NCBI GenBank assembly: GCA_007922195.1
Contig: ML682029.1
Coordinates: forward strand, 1,696,713 to 1,760,712
DNA length: 64,000 bases
Direction of reading: 5' to 3'
Origin: Podocnemis expansa
Taxonomy: Eukaryota; Chordata; Testudines; Podocnemididae
Below the pieces are notes generated by a model. That model did not search any database and had not been told where the DNA came from. It worked only from the letters and a program-made list of their open reading frames with translations. A program made the position numbers and the translations under genes. Shown here piece by piece: positions 1 through 12,400 of this stretch (position 1 is its first letter; every line of letters starts with the position of its first letter).

Positions 1-371
1 TGTGACCAGAATGCAGCACAAAGAAAAGGCTGCGCATGGCCAGGTGTCACAATTAAACTTACCAGTACAAGGAATAAAGCTCTACTGTTCTGTAGGCAGA
101 GTGCGTCGCTGGGAATACTCTTTTCATTCTAGTCCACCTCCTGTAGTGAACTCCTTCCCAGACTCTCCTGGCGTTGGGTATGCAGGCCACTCTAGCCCCA
201 CTAAGCCAGACACGTTGGAAGCAGGAGACCCAGAGATGAGTCAGTAAAGAATTTCTCTGTATAGAGACCATCTAGATGAATATAAACCAATCAGAACAAA
301 AAATCCCCTCCCAGGAAAGTTCCTTGTACATGAATCTGTCCCTCCGTTTTTCCTCCAAACCAGCATCACAG

Positions 372-490
372 TTCTTCAGAGCATGAAGCTGGGGGTTGAT
401 GTGAACAGACACAAAGAGATCATTGTGAAGAGCATTTCGGCCTCACTGCTGCTGCTCCTGAAGCATTTCAAGCTGAACCATGTCTACCAG
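372..490 (+). CDS. STRIP2: STRIP2 exon (first in window)
   Basis: The acceptor is ...catcacag| and the donor |gtgagc. The exon starts with the last two bases of a split codon, then 39 codons from [10 protein letters not shown] to [10 protein letters not shown]. The run of leucines (LLLLLKHF) is typical of the family's helical repeats. It ends in phase 0. Confidence 0.9.
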
Positions 491-3400
491 GTGAGCTTTA
501 TATGAGAAGGCCAACACTACGTACTTCACAATGCAGATGTGTTCTGGCCAGTGTTTCCGGAGAGATCTCAGCACCTAGCTCAGCGAGCAGCTGTGACCTG
601 GTCTGCCGCAGAGGTGTCACTAGCAGAGGACAAGTGCCTGTGAATATCTGGGGTTGTGTTGGGTTTGGTTACTTTTGCAAGGCTGTGTCTACATTCTCCT
701 TGTAAACCTCCACTTGAATATACTCCAGGAGCCAGAACTTGGTTGTATACGTTTTCAGCCAGAAGAGACTTCTTTTTTCCTCCTGCCATGAGTGGGGAGT
801 GAATGGAGATTAGCCCAACCCCTCTTAGGTGTTGTCTAAACTAAATTAGTAGTTAAGAGTCAGAGACTTTTTCATCTTTGCATTGGAACACTGTTTGGTT
901 TGGCCTGCATTAAACGGACCACACTGCGTTGTGACAAAGTTTAGGGGTTCCTTCTCAACACTGGCTGACTAAACAAAAGACTGGGATCTCATCTGGGCCC
1001 AATCTGAAGCCACTTTGCGTGTCGAACACCAACTTTATTTATTTATTTATTTATTAAAGGGTTGCTCCACATGATGCAGCCCAAGCATCGAGCCCTGAGC
1101 CTATAGAATGGGCAGAGGCTGGTATCTTTATTTGATGTTAAGACACTGCGTCTTAGGACCAGTATTCCCTCTAATTTTTCATAGGCTATGTGCGCAAAAA
1201 ATTTCTTTTTTGTGCAAATTTTTGGAGCCAGTATCCAAATTTGTGCACACTCCAGTGTGTTTGGTCAAACTTGTGAGTGCAATGAAGTGAGTATGATGCA
1301 AATAATATCTAAATTTTATTTTGATCTGGTGATGGAAATGATTCTATAAATTACAAAATCTTATTTCAAACGTTACTTGAAATCACCTTCTTAAAGTAGC
1401 ATAAAACTATTAGCACTGTTGAATTTTTTTGTGCATGCTTTATTTTGTTGTGTGCATGGGTTTCACAACCTCTGTGCATGTGCACACACGCACAGCTTAG
1501 ATGAAACATAGCTTAGGACCCCCAGCTGCAGCAGGTCCCTCATGCCCCCTTGTATGTTTGTTTCATGCTCCCCTTTGCACCAGAGGTTGCTCTTATTTTG
1601 CCCCTTTCTTGGGCCCTGAGGGTGGATGCCAGCTAGCAGGTAGTGCAGAGAAATGGGATCTAGGGGGCTTTGAAGAGCTGATCCTGCTGGTTTAACCCCA
1701 GGTGAGACATTAAATTGTCTTTGCATCACTCACCTCTGCTGGAAAACAGAATGAAAAAGCAGGCATGTTCCACCAAACTGGCTGCTGTTTCTGAACTAAG
1801 ACTTCCAGGACAACAAACTATAGGCAAGGCAAAGCAAAGCAGATTTACATTCTGGCTTTAGTTTTGTGGCCTTTAATGTATGTGTTAATGTCACATGCAG
1901 CAGCATGTGCCATATCAGAAACACTGAGGTAAAATCAGTACCAGACCAGTTGCTTTGTTCATCTATGAACTTTGCCAGAAGTTGTTCACTGCTTCATCTG
2001 CTATGGAGCTTCTCAGGTCTTTGCACTTTATAATGTTTCTATGTCTGCCCCAGCACCCCGTATTAAAGATTTGGGACCAAGAATCAGAACTCCTAGGTCT
2101 TGTTTTGAATCTGGTATTGGCCCCCCCATGTGACTTTGGGCCAGTCACTTCCTCGCTGTGTGCCTTAGGGCTTGGCTACACATGAAAATCAAACCGCAAT
2201 ATGGTAGTGTGTGAATTTAAAGCTCATTAGCTATTCCTAATGAATTCAATATGTGGATGCTCTCTTTCTGGAGTAAAAAGGGAGGGCATTGTTCTACATT
2301 AGCTTAATCCACTTCCAAAGTGGTTTAAAATAATTTGGAAGAAGAGTGTCCACACATGGAGTTAATCAGCAGTAGCTATTTTGGAATAACTCCCCACATA
2401 GACATACCCTTACTGCCCCTCTCTAAAATGCAGCCAGGGAAGAAAGAAACATGAGGCTTCATTCGTTAATGTTTGTAGGTTCTTCAACAATCTCTGATGG
2501 AAGATGCTGGCTACTGGCGTCTGAGTATCAGAGCAGTGGGTGCAGTTTGAAATACCTAGACAGAGAATGGCAAAGTATTACTTGTGTATAAGTCACCACT
2601 GTCGGAAATCGTTGAGCACTGACAACTCTGTGCTGCATAAAAATAAAGGAAAAAAGAGTTCCTTTCCAGTGGAGTTTGATGCAATTCACTGGGGAGTTGG
2701 GGTTAGATGATAAATGCCTATGGCAGTCTGTCTACAGTTCTGAAGTGTTTTATGTTGCAGCCATATGAACCATATTTCCAAAGCCTTTAGGGCAGTGGTT
2801 CCAAACCTGTGGACCGTGGACCTGGTGGGCCGCAGTATGGCTCCAGCTGGTCCGCAGGCAGGCAGGGAGCTGGGGCCGGAAGTGCCAGGGCCTCTGGTTG
2901 CCAGAGAGACCCAGCTTCCAGCCAGCCAGCAAGGAGCTTCCCCCAGGCTGGGAGTTTTTAAAACTCCCACCCTGAGCATGGTAAGCATGCTCAGAGTAGC
3001 CTGCAGGGTGGCCAGGTGTCCCCAGCTCCAGTGGCCAGGTAAGTGGGGGAAAGGACTGTGGGGGAGATTGGGGAGGAGAACCAGCAGGGAGGAGGGCCAT
3101 GGCTGCAACGGCTTCCGGCTCCCTGGGCAGGGGGAACGGGCCATGGCCGTGGTGGCTTCCCAGGCAGGGGAAAGGGGCATGGCCACAGCAGCTCCTGGCT
3201 CGGGGGAGACGGCCATGGCTGTGGCAGCCCCCTCTTCCTGAGAGGACAGCAGCGGGCCACATTCAGCACACAGAGGTGCCACTGCTGCACGGCAGCACCT
3301 CATTCAAACGAGGGGGCAGCAAACTGTTTTTCCTCCCAAAGGGGTCCCCAAACTTAAAAAGGTCGGGAACCCCTGCTTTAGGGTTTAATATTAACAGAGA

Positions 3401-6400
3401 GAGAGAGAAACTAAGACACGTATAGAAAGGGAGGGGTGGGGTGGCTGGCTGGTTGGTTAGTGCATGTCTGTACTGATGGTGGCAAATGTACCTGCACTAC
3501 CTAACTCTGTGCGTGTCCACCTCTTTTCTGCAGTTTGAGTACGTGTCTCAGCACTTGGTATTTGCCAACTGCATTCCATTGATCCTGAAGTTCTTCAACC
3601 AAAATATCATGTCCTACATCACAGCCAAAAACAGGTGTGATCTGTTTGCAGCTGTTCCTTTTTCTTCCTGTGCTTATAGTAATGGCTTTGTGTATGAAGA
3701 GAGCTTACCTTTGTGGGTACTAAAGAAGCTATACAGGGCCATGTCCTAGACGGGACGAAGTACTAGAAAACATGATAGGGAAATAATCCTGGGCTGGTTA
3801 AAAGCATAGACAGGATCTCTTGGGCATTCCCCATCTCCTATGTCTATCATTCAGTTCTCTTGACTGTGGCCCATCTGGTTTTTAAATAGTCACAGAAGTG
3901 TCACTGAATGGAATTGCTGTTTATTCTCGGTCCCTTGAAATAGGAGGGCCTTTCTTCTACTCTGTGATGTGAGAAATAGGACTTGTTACTTAAACCTATA
4001 CATGCCCTGTTTGGACAGACATTCACAGACAGACAGTACTACATGGAGAACAGAGGTCTTTCCATAGAAGCACAGTTCTTTTTCCTTTGGTCTCCAGGTA
4101 GTTTCTGGAATGGGACAGGTGGAAGTTTGTTTACAGTCAGACATGGTGTTTTGACATGCCCGAAGTGCAGTTCCATCGACGATACTGATGGTGGAACAAC
4201 GAGCTGTAACATATAGCTCTTCAGTTGGCTATGTGGACTAATGTCAGTCCTGTATTGGATCTTTATGTACCTGAAGGGAAAGGAAATGGGTTAATCATCT
4301 GAGAGAATTAAAGATGGAAAATAACTTTGTGCCAAACACATCAATTCTGTTATCTTTAAAAGCTGCTGCTTTTGTATTTGGATTGGACCCAGTTCTTTTA
4401 AATGTGCAGAAATTAGGAGTGAAACACAATAATGTTTGCTCCAAACCAGTGAAAAATCCAGATTTTCCTCTCTTAGTGTTAGTCACAAAAATACGTGAAA
4501 CCTTGAATCCAAATAGTTTTACTTTCGCTGAAAGTATTTCCGTTCATATTAACTTTCATGAGAGTTTCAAAAAAATTTTTTTTCAAGCTTTAAGCCTACC
4601 TTGCTTGACGATCTCTAATTTATTTTTAATTAAGTAAATGAACCAGTTAATAATGTGGGGCGACAGTTCCTGAATATGCATAGAAACAATGCCCAGTCTT
4701 CGGGGAGCAGGTAGTCCACATGGACTTTTAACATGTGCATTATGTGAAGTCTGCCTGCAATACCTTTTTGATCTTGGGATTTTACTTTGAATGGACACCG
4801 AAATAGGTACAGCAAGTCAGTTTATTGCTTAAAGATTCCCTGTAGGTAGATTTAAAAGCATCAGCTGTTGAAGGGATAGGAAAGAGCATGAACTACAGCA
4901 TAATTTATTATATAGCTACTCATTTTAGGCATGTGCATGTCTTAGAATGGGAGACTAGTGTATTTTTTCTGGACTGGCTACTTACATTAAGACATGAGAG
5001 CCTGAAGGGGGGGTGGAGGGGTTTGTGGCCTTCACTCTGAATTTCCTTGCTGTTATCAGTCTAAGTAAGGTTTTTAAAAAAATATACAAATAGCTAAGCT
5101 GTCTTGACTTAAATGGATCCAAATTACTAGAGTCTTTGTTAATGCACTCTGGATGTTCTTCAGAGCACTAAGAAACTGACAAGTTCTGTTCAGCAGCAAC
5201 ACAGAGGTGTCATAAGATTAGAAATAAAATGGGAGGTGGCTTGTCAATCATAAATGCAAAAGACAGGCACAGCCCCAAGACATGCTGTTAAGTATGTCTC
5301 ATGCTAAGGAAGCGTTTGAGAAATCGTGACCTACTTAGAGAACAAGTGACTTCCTAGTGGTGCCCAGCCACTTGGTACATGGGGTAGGGAAGTCACAGCT
5401 GCATTGTTCGGCCTGTGCCAGCAGAAGTCACTATAATTAAGAATGAATACGCTCATCATATTGGCTGATTGGGAAAAACAATGTAGACAGTTTAGAACTG
5501 CTCTTTGAATACTGATCTGTTGCTTCATGAACGAATCTTTTCTTTTGTCTCCTACAGCATTGCTGTCCTGGATTATCCACACTGCACAGTCCACGAGCTG
5601 CCTGAGCTCACCGTGGAAAGCCTGGTAAGGAGAATGTAAATAACCTTTTTAATAGATGAGACAGCTCAAGAAGCAGGCACTTAGGACAGGCTCACCACTG
5701 GCTGCAGGCACATCTCAGCACCTCTTTATCTGGCTGCAGCTGTGCAGACCCTCCTGTAACTGGAGCCTTTCTTCAAAAATCCCAGCGCAGTAACAGCATG
5801 TCACTGCCAGTATTCAAATCGTATTAACATTGCAGGCAATGGGACAGGATTGATTCCCAGCGAAACGTTGGTACTAACTGGATGTTGTCAGTATCTGGTC
5901 GCTGTTAAGCACAATTTACTATGTACTGGTCAGACATGCATGGACTGGAGATGAGGCATAACAATGGCAGGTTCACAACCACAGTCATTCTGAAGAGACT
6001 CTGAAGAGCAGTTTCAGATCCACAGTTGATGACTTTGGAATGTAGAGTGGATGGTTGGATCAGGCAGGAACATGGAGTGGAGAATAGGAGGAGTGCATAG
6101 AATTGATTGGAGACTATGACTGGTGAGTAAGGGGAGTGGGAAAATTTCTGGTAGTGGAGAGATGAGGCAGAGTTCTTCTGTGGAGTGAGTCTGACCAAAT
6201 CCATCTTCCATGAGTCCAGACCCCTAATCTCTATGGCTATGTCTACACTAACAAATTAGTTCAAGTTAAGGAGCCTTAGTTCAAACTAATTTGAACCCTG
6301 TCTACACTAAGCTTTGCTTAAGTTCGAACTAAAAAAATTTTTAGTTCGAGCTAGGTAGTTCAGCTAGTTGGTTCAAACTAACTGTTTAGTTCAAACAAAT

Positions 6401-9400
6401 TTGCATATTTAGTTTGAACTAGCACAATGTAGACATGTTAAATAAGTTCAAACTAACAGTTCAAACTAAGCACGTTTTTTAAGTTCAAGCTAACTTTTAG
6501 TTTGAACTAACAGCACTTTTTTATTTCAAACTAAAAGAAGTGTGGCTTGTTAAAACTGTTAGTTTGAACTAAAAAAAACAAAAACAAAAAACCACTTAGT
6601 TCAAACTAACTTTCAAACTGCTTAGTTCAGACTAACCAAGTCCAAACTAAGATTTTAGGTGTAGGCGTAGCCTATATGACCTGCCTTCCAAGCCACAGTA
6701 TTCATCTGAAAGTTGTTCATCATTGTGACGATGGACAGCTGGGAAGTGTTCTGTAGAGCAGATGAATTAAATTCTGCTCTTGAATGCTGCTGGGAGGCAA
6801 TCATCAAACTGTGTGTATCAGGGCAGAATTTAACCCTTAATATCCACTGGAATTTGGTTTATTTGACATCTACCCTGTTGTGTGTACAGCAAATAACCAC
6901 CCATGTTACAGACAGAGCCATCCTTAGGGTAGGGCGAACGAGGCAGCCGCCCAGGGCCCTGCGCTCTGGCGGGCCCCACGGGGCCCACACCACTGGCCCC
7001 CCCATGCTGGGGAGTGGCACGAGCCGCTGGTCTCCCATGGCGAGCCCTGCCAAATGTTTTTGGCTGGCAGACACAGGCTGCCTCAGCCCCTGCTCTGCTA
7101 GCAAATGGCTCGGCTGCCTGCCACCCTCCCCCCTGGAGCCTGGAGCTGAGTGATTAGCTGGAGGGGAGAGGGAGGTTTAACTCTCCCTGGGCCCCAAGTC
7201 ACATTGGGCTACTGGGAGGCAGGTAGATCAGGGATCATGCCCCTCTGGGCCCGGGGTCATGCTGCTGGCCAGGCGAGAGGATGGCAGGCAGGCTGGGCCA
7301 AGGATTGACCCCCAGCTAGGCCAGGTGGTGAGGCTGGAGGGCAGGCTGGGCCAGGGTTCCTCCCCAGCCCAGGCTGCAAGGCCAGGGAGCAGGCTGGGCC
7401 AGGGGTTATCTCCATCTAGCCCAGGCAGCAAGGCGGGGGGGGGGGGGCAGCAGGCAGGCTGGGCCATGTGTTGCCTCCCCCAAGGCCAGGTGGTGAGGCT
7501 GGGTGGGCAGGCCAGACCAGGAGTCTTCCCCCCATAAGCTCAGGCAGTGAGGCTGGGGGACAGACTCGGCTAGTGGTCTCCCCGCAAGCCCAGGTGGCGA
7601 GGCAGGGGAGCCAGCAGGCAAGGTGGGCCATGGGTCACCTCCCTTATACCCAGGTGGCTTAAGGGAGGCGCATGCGGGGGGGTTGTCCACTGCAAGGCCA
7701 GGGGTCAGACTGAGCCAGGCATCTTCCACACCCTGCCTCCCAAGGCCAGCAGGCCAACAGTCAGGCTGGACCAGGGGTTGTTTATCCCCACTACCAGCCC
7801 AGGTGGCAAGGCCAGGGTCATAGGCCTGGTCAGGGGTCAGCCTCCACCCCTCCCCAAGCCCAGGGGGGCAGGTTGGGCCAGGAGTCACCTCCCAAGTCCA
7901 GGCAGCAATGCTGGGGGCAGGCAGGGCCAGGGTTTGTGCCCCCCCCCCCAAGCCCAGGCAGCAAGGACAGGAGTCACCTCCCCCTAGCCCAGGCAGCAGG
8001 GGTCAGACCTCAGGCCAGTGGGCTGATGGGCAGGTCTGGCCCCATGTCAAATCCCTGCCCCCAGGCCAGTGGGATGGTGGGCAGGTATGGCCTGGGGTCA
8101 AACCCCTGTCCTCCAGGCCAGTAGGCAGGTCTGGCTAGGATCCCCTCCATCTAGCCCAGGGGCAAGGCTCGGGGGCAGCAGGCAGGCCTGGCCAGGAGTC
8201 ACCCCACCTCTCACTTGCCCAGGTGGCAAAACTGGGTGCCAGCAGGCAGGCCTGGCCAGGGATCCTGTATAATCATTGATCACCAGCCATTTACAGACAT
8301 GACTTTCGCCTTGTGTTTTGTTCTTTTCTTTCTGGGTGGATCTTTGGTTTTGTGGGAGTTGTTTGCATCGCTTAGCCAATAAGGTGGTATTTGCATTTCA
8401 TCAAGATAGGCTAGTGTTGACTGATTCCATCACACACCCCCTTCATTCACACATCTTGTTCACACATTTAAATGAAATTCCAGAGTATACACCTAAAACG
8501 AGTTTTATCAAGAACACAAAATGAAGTTCTAAATTTACAACGAGCTTTGTTGGACATTGGTTTTAACAACAAGCAGTTGTGTGGCACTTTAAGACTAACA
8601 GATTTATTTACTTATTTATTTATTTTTTGCATGAGCTTTTGTGGGAGAAGATCCAGGATCTTCTCCCACAAAAGCTCATGCAAAAAATAAATAAATAAGT
8701 AAATAAATCTGTTAGTCTTAAAGTGCCACACAACTGCTTGTTGTTTTTTTACTGGACTAGACTAACACGGCTATCCCTTTGGAAATTGGTTTTAACGTCT
8801 ATTAAACTGAGTTAGTTGTTTCAGTTACGATATTAAAGAACAGATGCAGCAGGGGTGGCCAAACTTATGGGACTCGAGAGCCACACAAGTTGAAAATTAA
8901 ACCTTGAAGAGCCGTGCAGACGCATATAGCCATATACTTTTACCTACTAAATTGATTTGCTGACGCTCTTCCATGAACCACACTTTTTCATTGAAGAGCC
9001 ACATGTGGCTCCTGAGCCATAGTTTGGCCACGCCTGAGATACAGTGTTGACTAACAGATGCTTTAAAGGTACATTCAATTCATTTTATCTGTGTCCCTAC
9101 ATTATGGCTACAGAAGCCTGGCCGTACACTATCAGGAAGAATACAGTCAGGGAAAGGAATTCCTTGAGTGAAGTATGTGGTATTAACTTATATACTACTG
9201 CCAATTTCAAGAGATCAAAAATCACAAGAATGGCAAAAATAAAGTCTCTTTTTTTTTTTTTTGGCCAAAGATTATACTGTGTTTTTAAACTCATCTTGAT
9301 GTTTGAATTCCCCCTGCCCATCCCATGTTGAGTAGGTGACAATTACTGTTTCCTGCCTATTTTCCCACAGATACTGGGTAAGTTTTCATCCTTTTACCCA

Positions 9401-12400
9401 TCTTTTATATTTGCTGACTCTCAAGTAAATCTATAGAACTTCCTGTGCCTTGCTTTGTCAGAGCTCCTGTGTGATCATTGTAAATGGCTGGTGATCAGAT
9501 GTGACTTTCATCTTGTATTTTGTTCTTTGTCCCTTTTTTTCTCCTCTCCTTTCGGCCATGGATGCTTCTTGCTTTTCCTATCCTGGGTGAAATGGACTGT
9601 TTGCCTCATGGGTTCCCTAACTTCCCCCACCTGGTTTGCATGTACCTGTAAGCTGGGACCAGGCCAGAGCCTTTTTAAATTTCCTGCCCTGCAACATGCC
9701 CAGGCATTTGGCCTAGGCACTCTATCCTCCCCCGCTCCCCACTCTCATGCTGCCACTCAGATGGTTGTGGGGAAGGCAAGCATCACAGCAAAGTTCATAG
9801 GAAGGGTGGGATCTATTTAAAAATCTTGGGAACCACAGCAGTAGATGTGTCTGGTGTAGGTTGGCATGGTGGCATCTCACAGCTGGGTGTGGAGCCATGT
9901 GCCAGCTGTGCACCCAGATACCAGCAACTTCCCCAGTGCATGGGGACCCTGTGCAAGTCGGCTGGAAGTCCCAGGGGCAGTATGATCCATCACCCTCCCT
10001 CCTACTCCTATTTGCAGAGTTTCTTGGCTCCTGATATTCAGCAACAGGAACCTGGAGGGGTTAGGGAATGATGTGCCTTGTCAGACACTCCCCTGGGCCG
10101 GCCAGCCCCACCTCCCAGTGGTGGGGGCCCTGCAGAGAGCGATTCGCCCAGGGCCCCACACCCCCCTAGGGACGGCCCTGGTTACAGAGCTCGCAGTATT
10201 TGAAACTCTCTTGCAAGGCAAGTAAAGGGGAGTGCAAGTGAACTAACAATGTTCCCAAAGCTGTGCTGCAAAGCCACTTGTGATGCCAGGGCACCAGTGA
10301 AATCAGCCGATGGAGCTAAATTAATTTCATGCATAATCTACAGCACAGGGTTTAAAAAAAAAAAAAAAAAAAAATCCATATCAGTGGTGTTGGGGAAAGC
10401 AGAAGTTCTATTTTTAAAAAGTACTCATAAACAGGGAAGAATATAAGGAAGTGAACATGTACTTCTCACAGAAGGCCTGATTTTGTGCATTTAAACCGGG
10501 GGTCTCAAACTCAAATCACCACAAGGGCTGCATGAGGACTAGTAGAGGGTCTCATGAGGACTAGTATGTTAGCTGGAGGGCCGCACCACTGAAAGCTTTT
10601 CATACAACAATATTGCAAATACTGGTAACAATAGTGTAGTTGCGGGCTGCAGGAAATAGATTTAGGGGCCGCATGCAGCCCATGGACGGCATGTTTGAGA
10701 CCGCTAATTTAAACTGTAGCAAACTTTTAAGCCATTTGGTTTCTTTGTCTGAAGCAACAGTGACATCTAGTGACAAGTGTTGCTAATTGAGCTCTTTTAC
10801 TGCGTTGTGATATGAAGTGCTGTGTAAACATTAACTGATTTCACCTCTAAACTCTCCTGTAATGGAGATGAAGGTTATCCACGCTTGACATGTGAAGAAA
10901 CCAGGGTGCAGAAATGTGTGATGAGCTTGTGTGGCAGAACCAGAGTTAGATTTTGGGAGTTTTTAGTGCTTAGCAGGAGGCTCAGCACACAAGACCAAGC
11001 TGATTCCTGGGAATACAGACCTACACCAGTTGTGGCTATCTCTAGTGAATGGTGGACTTGTTTATCATTGCAACTCAAACACAGGTCCTAGCAGTCTGTT
11101 GTTACCATTATTTTCCCAAGATTGCTAGAGTCTGTTTTGTGAGTGTGTCTTTAATTCTGATATCTTAATCCCTTTCACGAAGTATTATTTCAAGATGGTT
11201 CTTGATATGTCTCTAAAGAGGGAAGCAAATAAACTCCAACACCTCTAGTTTGTTCTGGGTCTTGCACCAATTGCTTAAAGTGTCTTTTCTTGATTTAGAA
11301 GCTTAAGATTCAACTTCATTGATGCAGAGACCTTAAACTGGCCATCTGCACTAGGATGAATTCCTCTCTGAATGAAAGACAATTGACTGTGCAATGTTGA
11401 GAGATTAAGGAGGCAGCAAAATCTAACAAGATGATAGTGATGATGATGACGACAACAATGAGTCATTGCAACAACTTTCATAGAAATTGGTCAAATGGCA
11501 CAAAGTTTAGAGAAACAGTTTCTCAAAACTTTAAGCAGTTTGTACTTGCAACACCTAGTACTTCTTTGAATTGTTACCCCCGGATGTCAGGAGAAACAAT
11601 GCTATTACCCCTATGGGGTGCAGTGGTAGACTGTACTTGCAGCTGTGCATTCTTGATCAGGAATTTTAGCCAGCAGGATCCCTGACTCTGTGCCTGCAGT
11701 CATTCCAGTCCAAGGGTATATTGGGGGTGCGATGGGGACCCATTACTGTTGTCCCTGCAGTTCTTTCACAACCACTCTCAGCTCCAACAGAGCATCCACT
11801 GCTAGTTGCAGCTTCCTTTCTAGAGTTGCACTGCCATGGTGTGATTTACAGGGCCAAGCCAACCTATTTCATTTTCAGGTCCTTGTTGCCGGCTGGTTCT
11901 GCCAGAGGGGAAGGTGGGTTTTGGAAAGAACACGAGCAAGACATCTCAAAGAACAGCAGTTATGAAAGGTGACTGACTGTTTTTTCTTCTTTGGATGATT
12001 TCTTGGGGTGGCTCCAAGTAGCTGACCCACAAACTAGACCCCGGAGGTGGGGTAAGAGCTTACAGACATGCTGATTGGAGCACTGCACTGTCAAACATTG
12101 CGTCATCCCTAACTTGTGGGATGATGACATAGTATGAGGTGAATATGGGGGCTGATGACCATGTCACTTCTCTGCAGATTTCCTGAGTAGGGTCTGAGGT
12201 TATAGGAGGGCAAAACGGTGGTGAGAAGCAGACTACAAGTCGCCTGGCTACGGCTGACTCAGCCGCAAGGACATTGTCCTTAGTGGCTGCCATGAAGAGA
12301 AGCTGATGACAGCAGGTGTTTGACCTCCCCCTGGGATGTGCAACAGACAGTTCAGGACTTGTCATTTGAAGACTCTGGTTATTTTCAGAGCAAACAGACT

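Larger units (their letters stand above)
491..3533 (+). other. STRIP2 intron and its contents
   Basis: It holds a (TTTA)n tract at 1034-1056, a truncated copy (about 1168-1500) of the family with ends like TTCCCTCTAA, a Harbinger-like MITE (2168-2409) and a hAT-like element (2793-3375). The remainder is unremarkable unique-looking sequence with no coding potential recognised. Confidence 0.6.
6913..10180. mobile_element. long non-autonomous hAT element (3.27 kb)
   Basis: The left end CAGAGCCATCCTTAGGG and the right end (CAGGGCCGTCCCTAGGGG when reversed) are inverted repeats. The exact duplication GTTACAGA lies at 6905-6912 and 10181-10188. It has no transposase frame. The inside holds a GC-rich minisatellite (7255-8265), a fold-back insertion (8565-8786), a younger hAT MITE (8850-9036) and AT-rich filler. 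Inverted copies of a 'tggctggtgatca...ttttgttctt' stretch occur near 8275 and 9480. A short element of related ends is at 24200-24502. Confidence 0.85.

Noticed and set aside
2686..3425. Open frames of 100-205 codons on both strands
   Set aside because: They are inside a hAT-like element with a minisatellite core; overlapping antisense frames are compositional.
7255..8265. CRISPR-like array
   Set aside because: Units are degenerate and directly abutting, with no unique spacers; it is a minisatellite in animal DNA.
7228..8379. Chain of Gly/Pro/Gln-rich open frames at 7.2-8.4 kb, collagen-like at first sight
   Set aside because: Translation of a 50-60 bp minisatellite in the long hAT element; frames shift with each unit and have no splice or start context.
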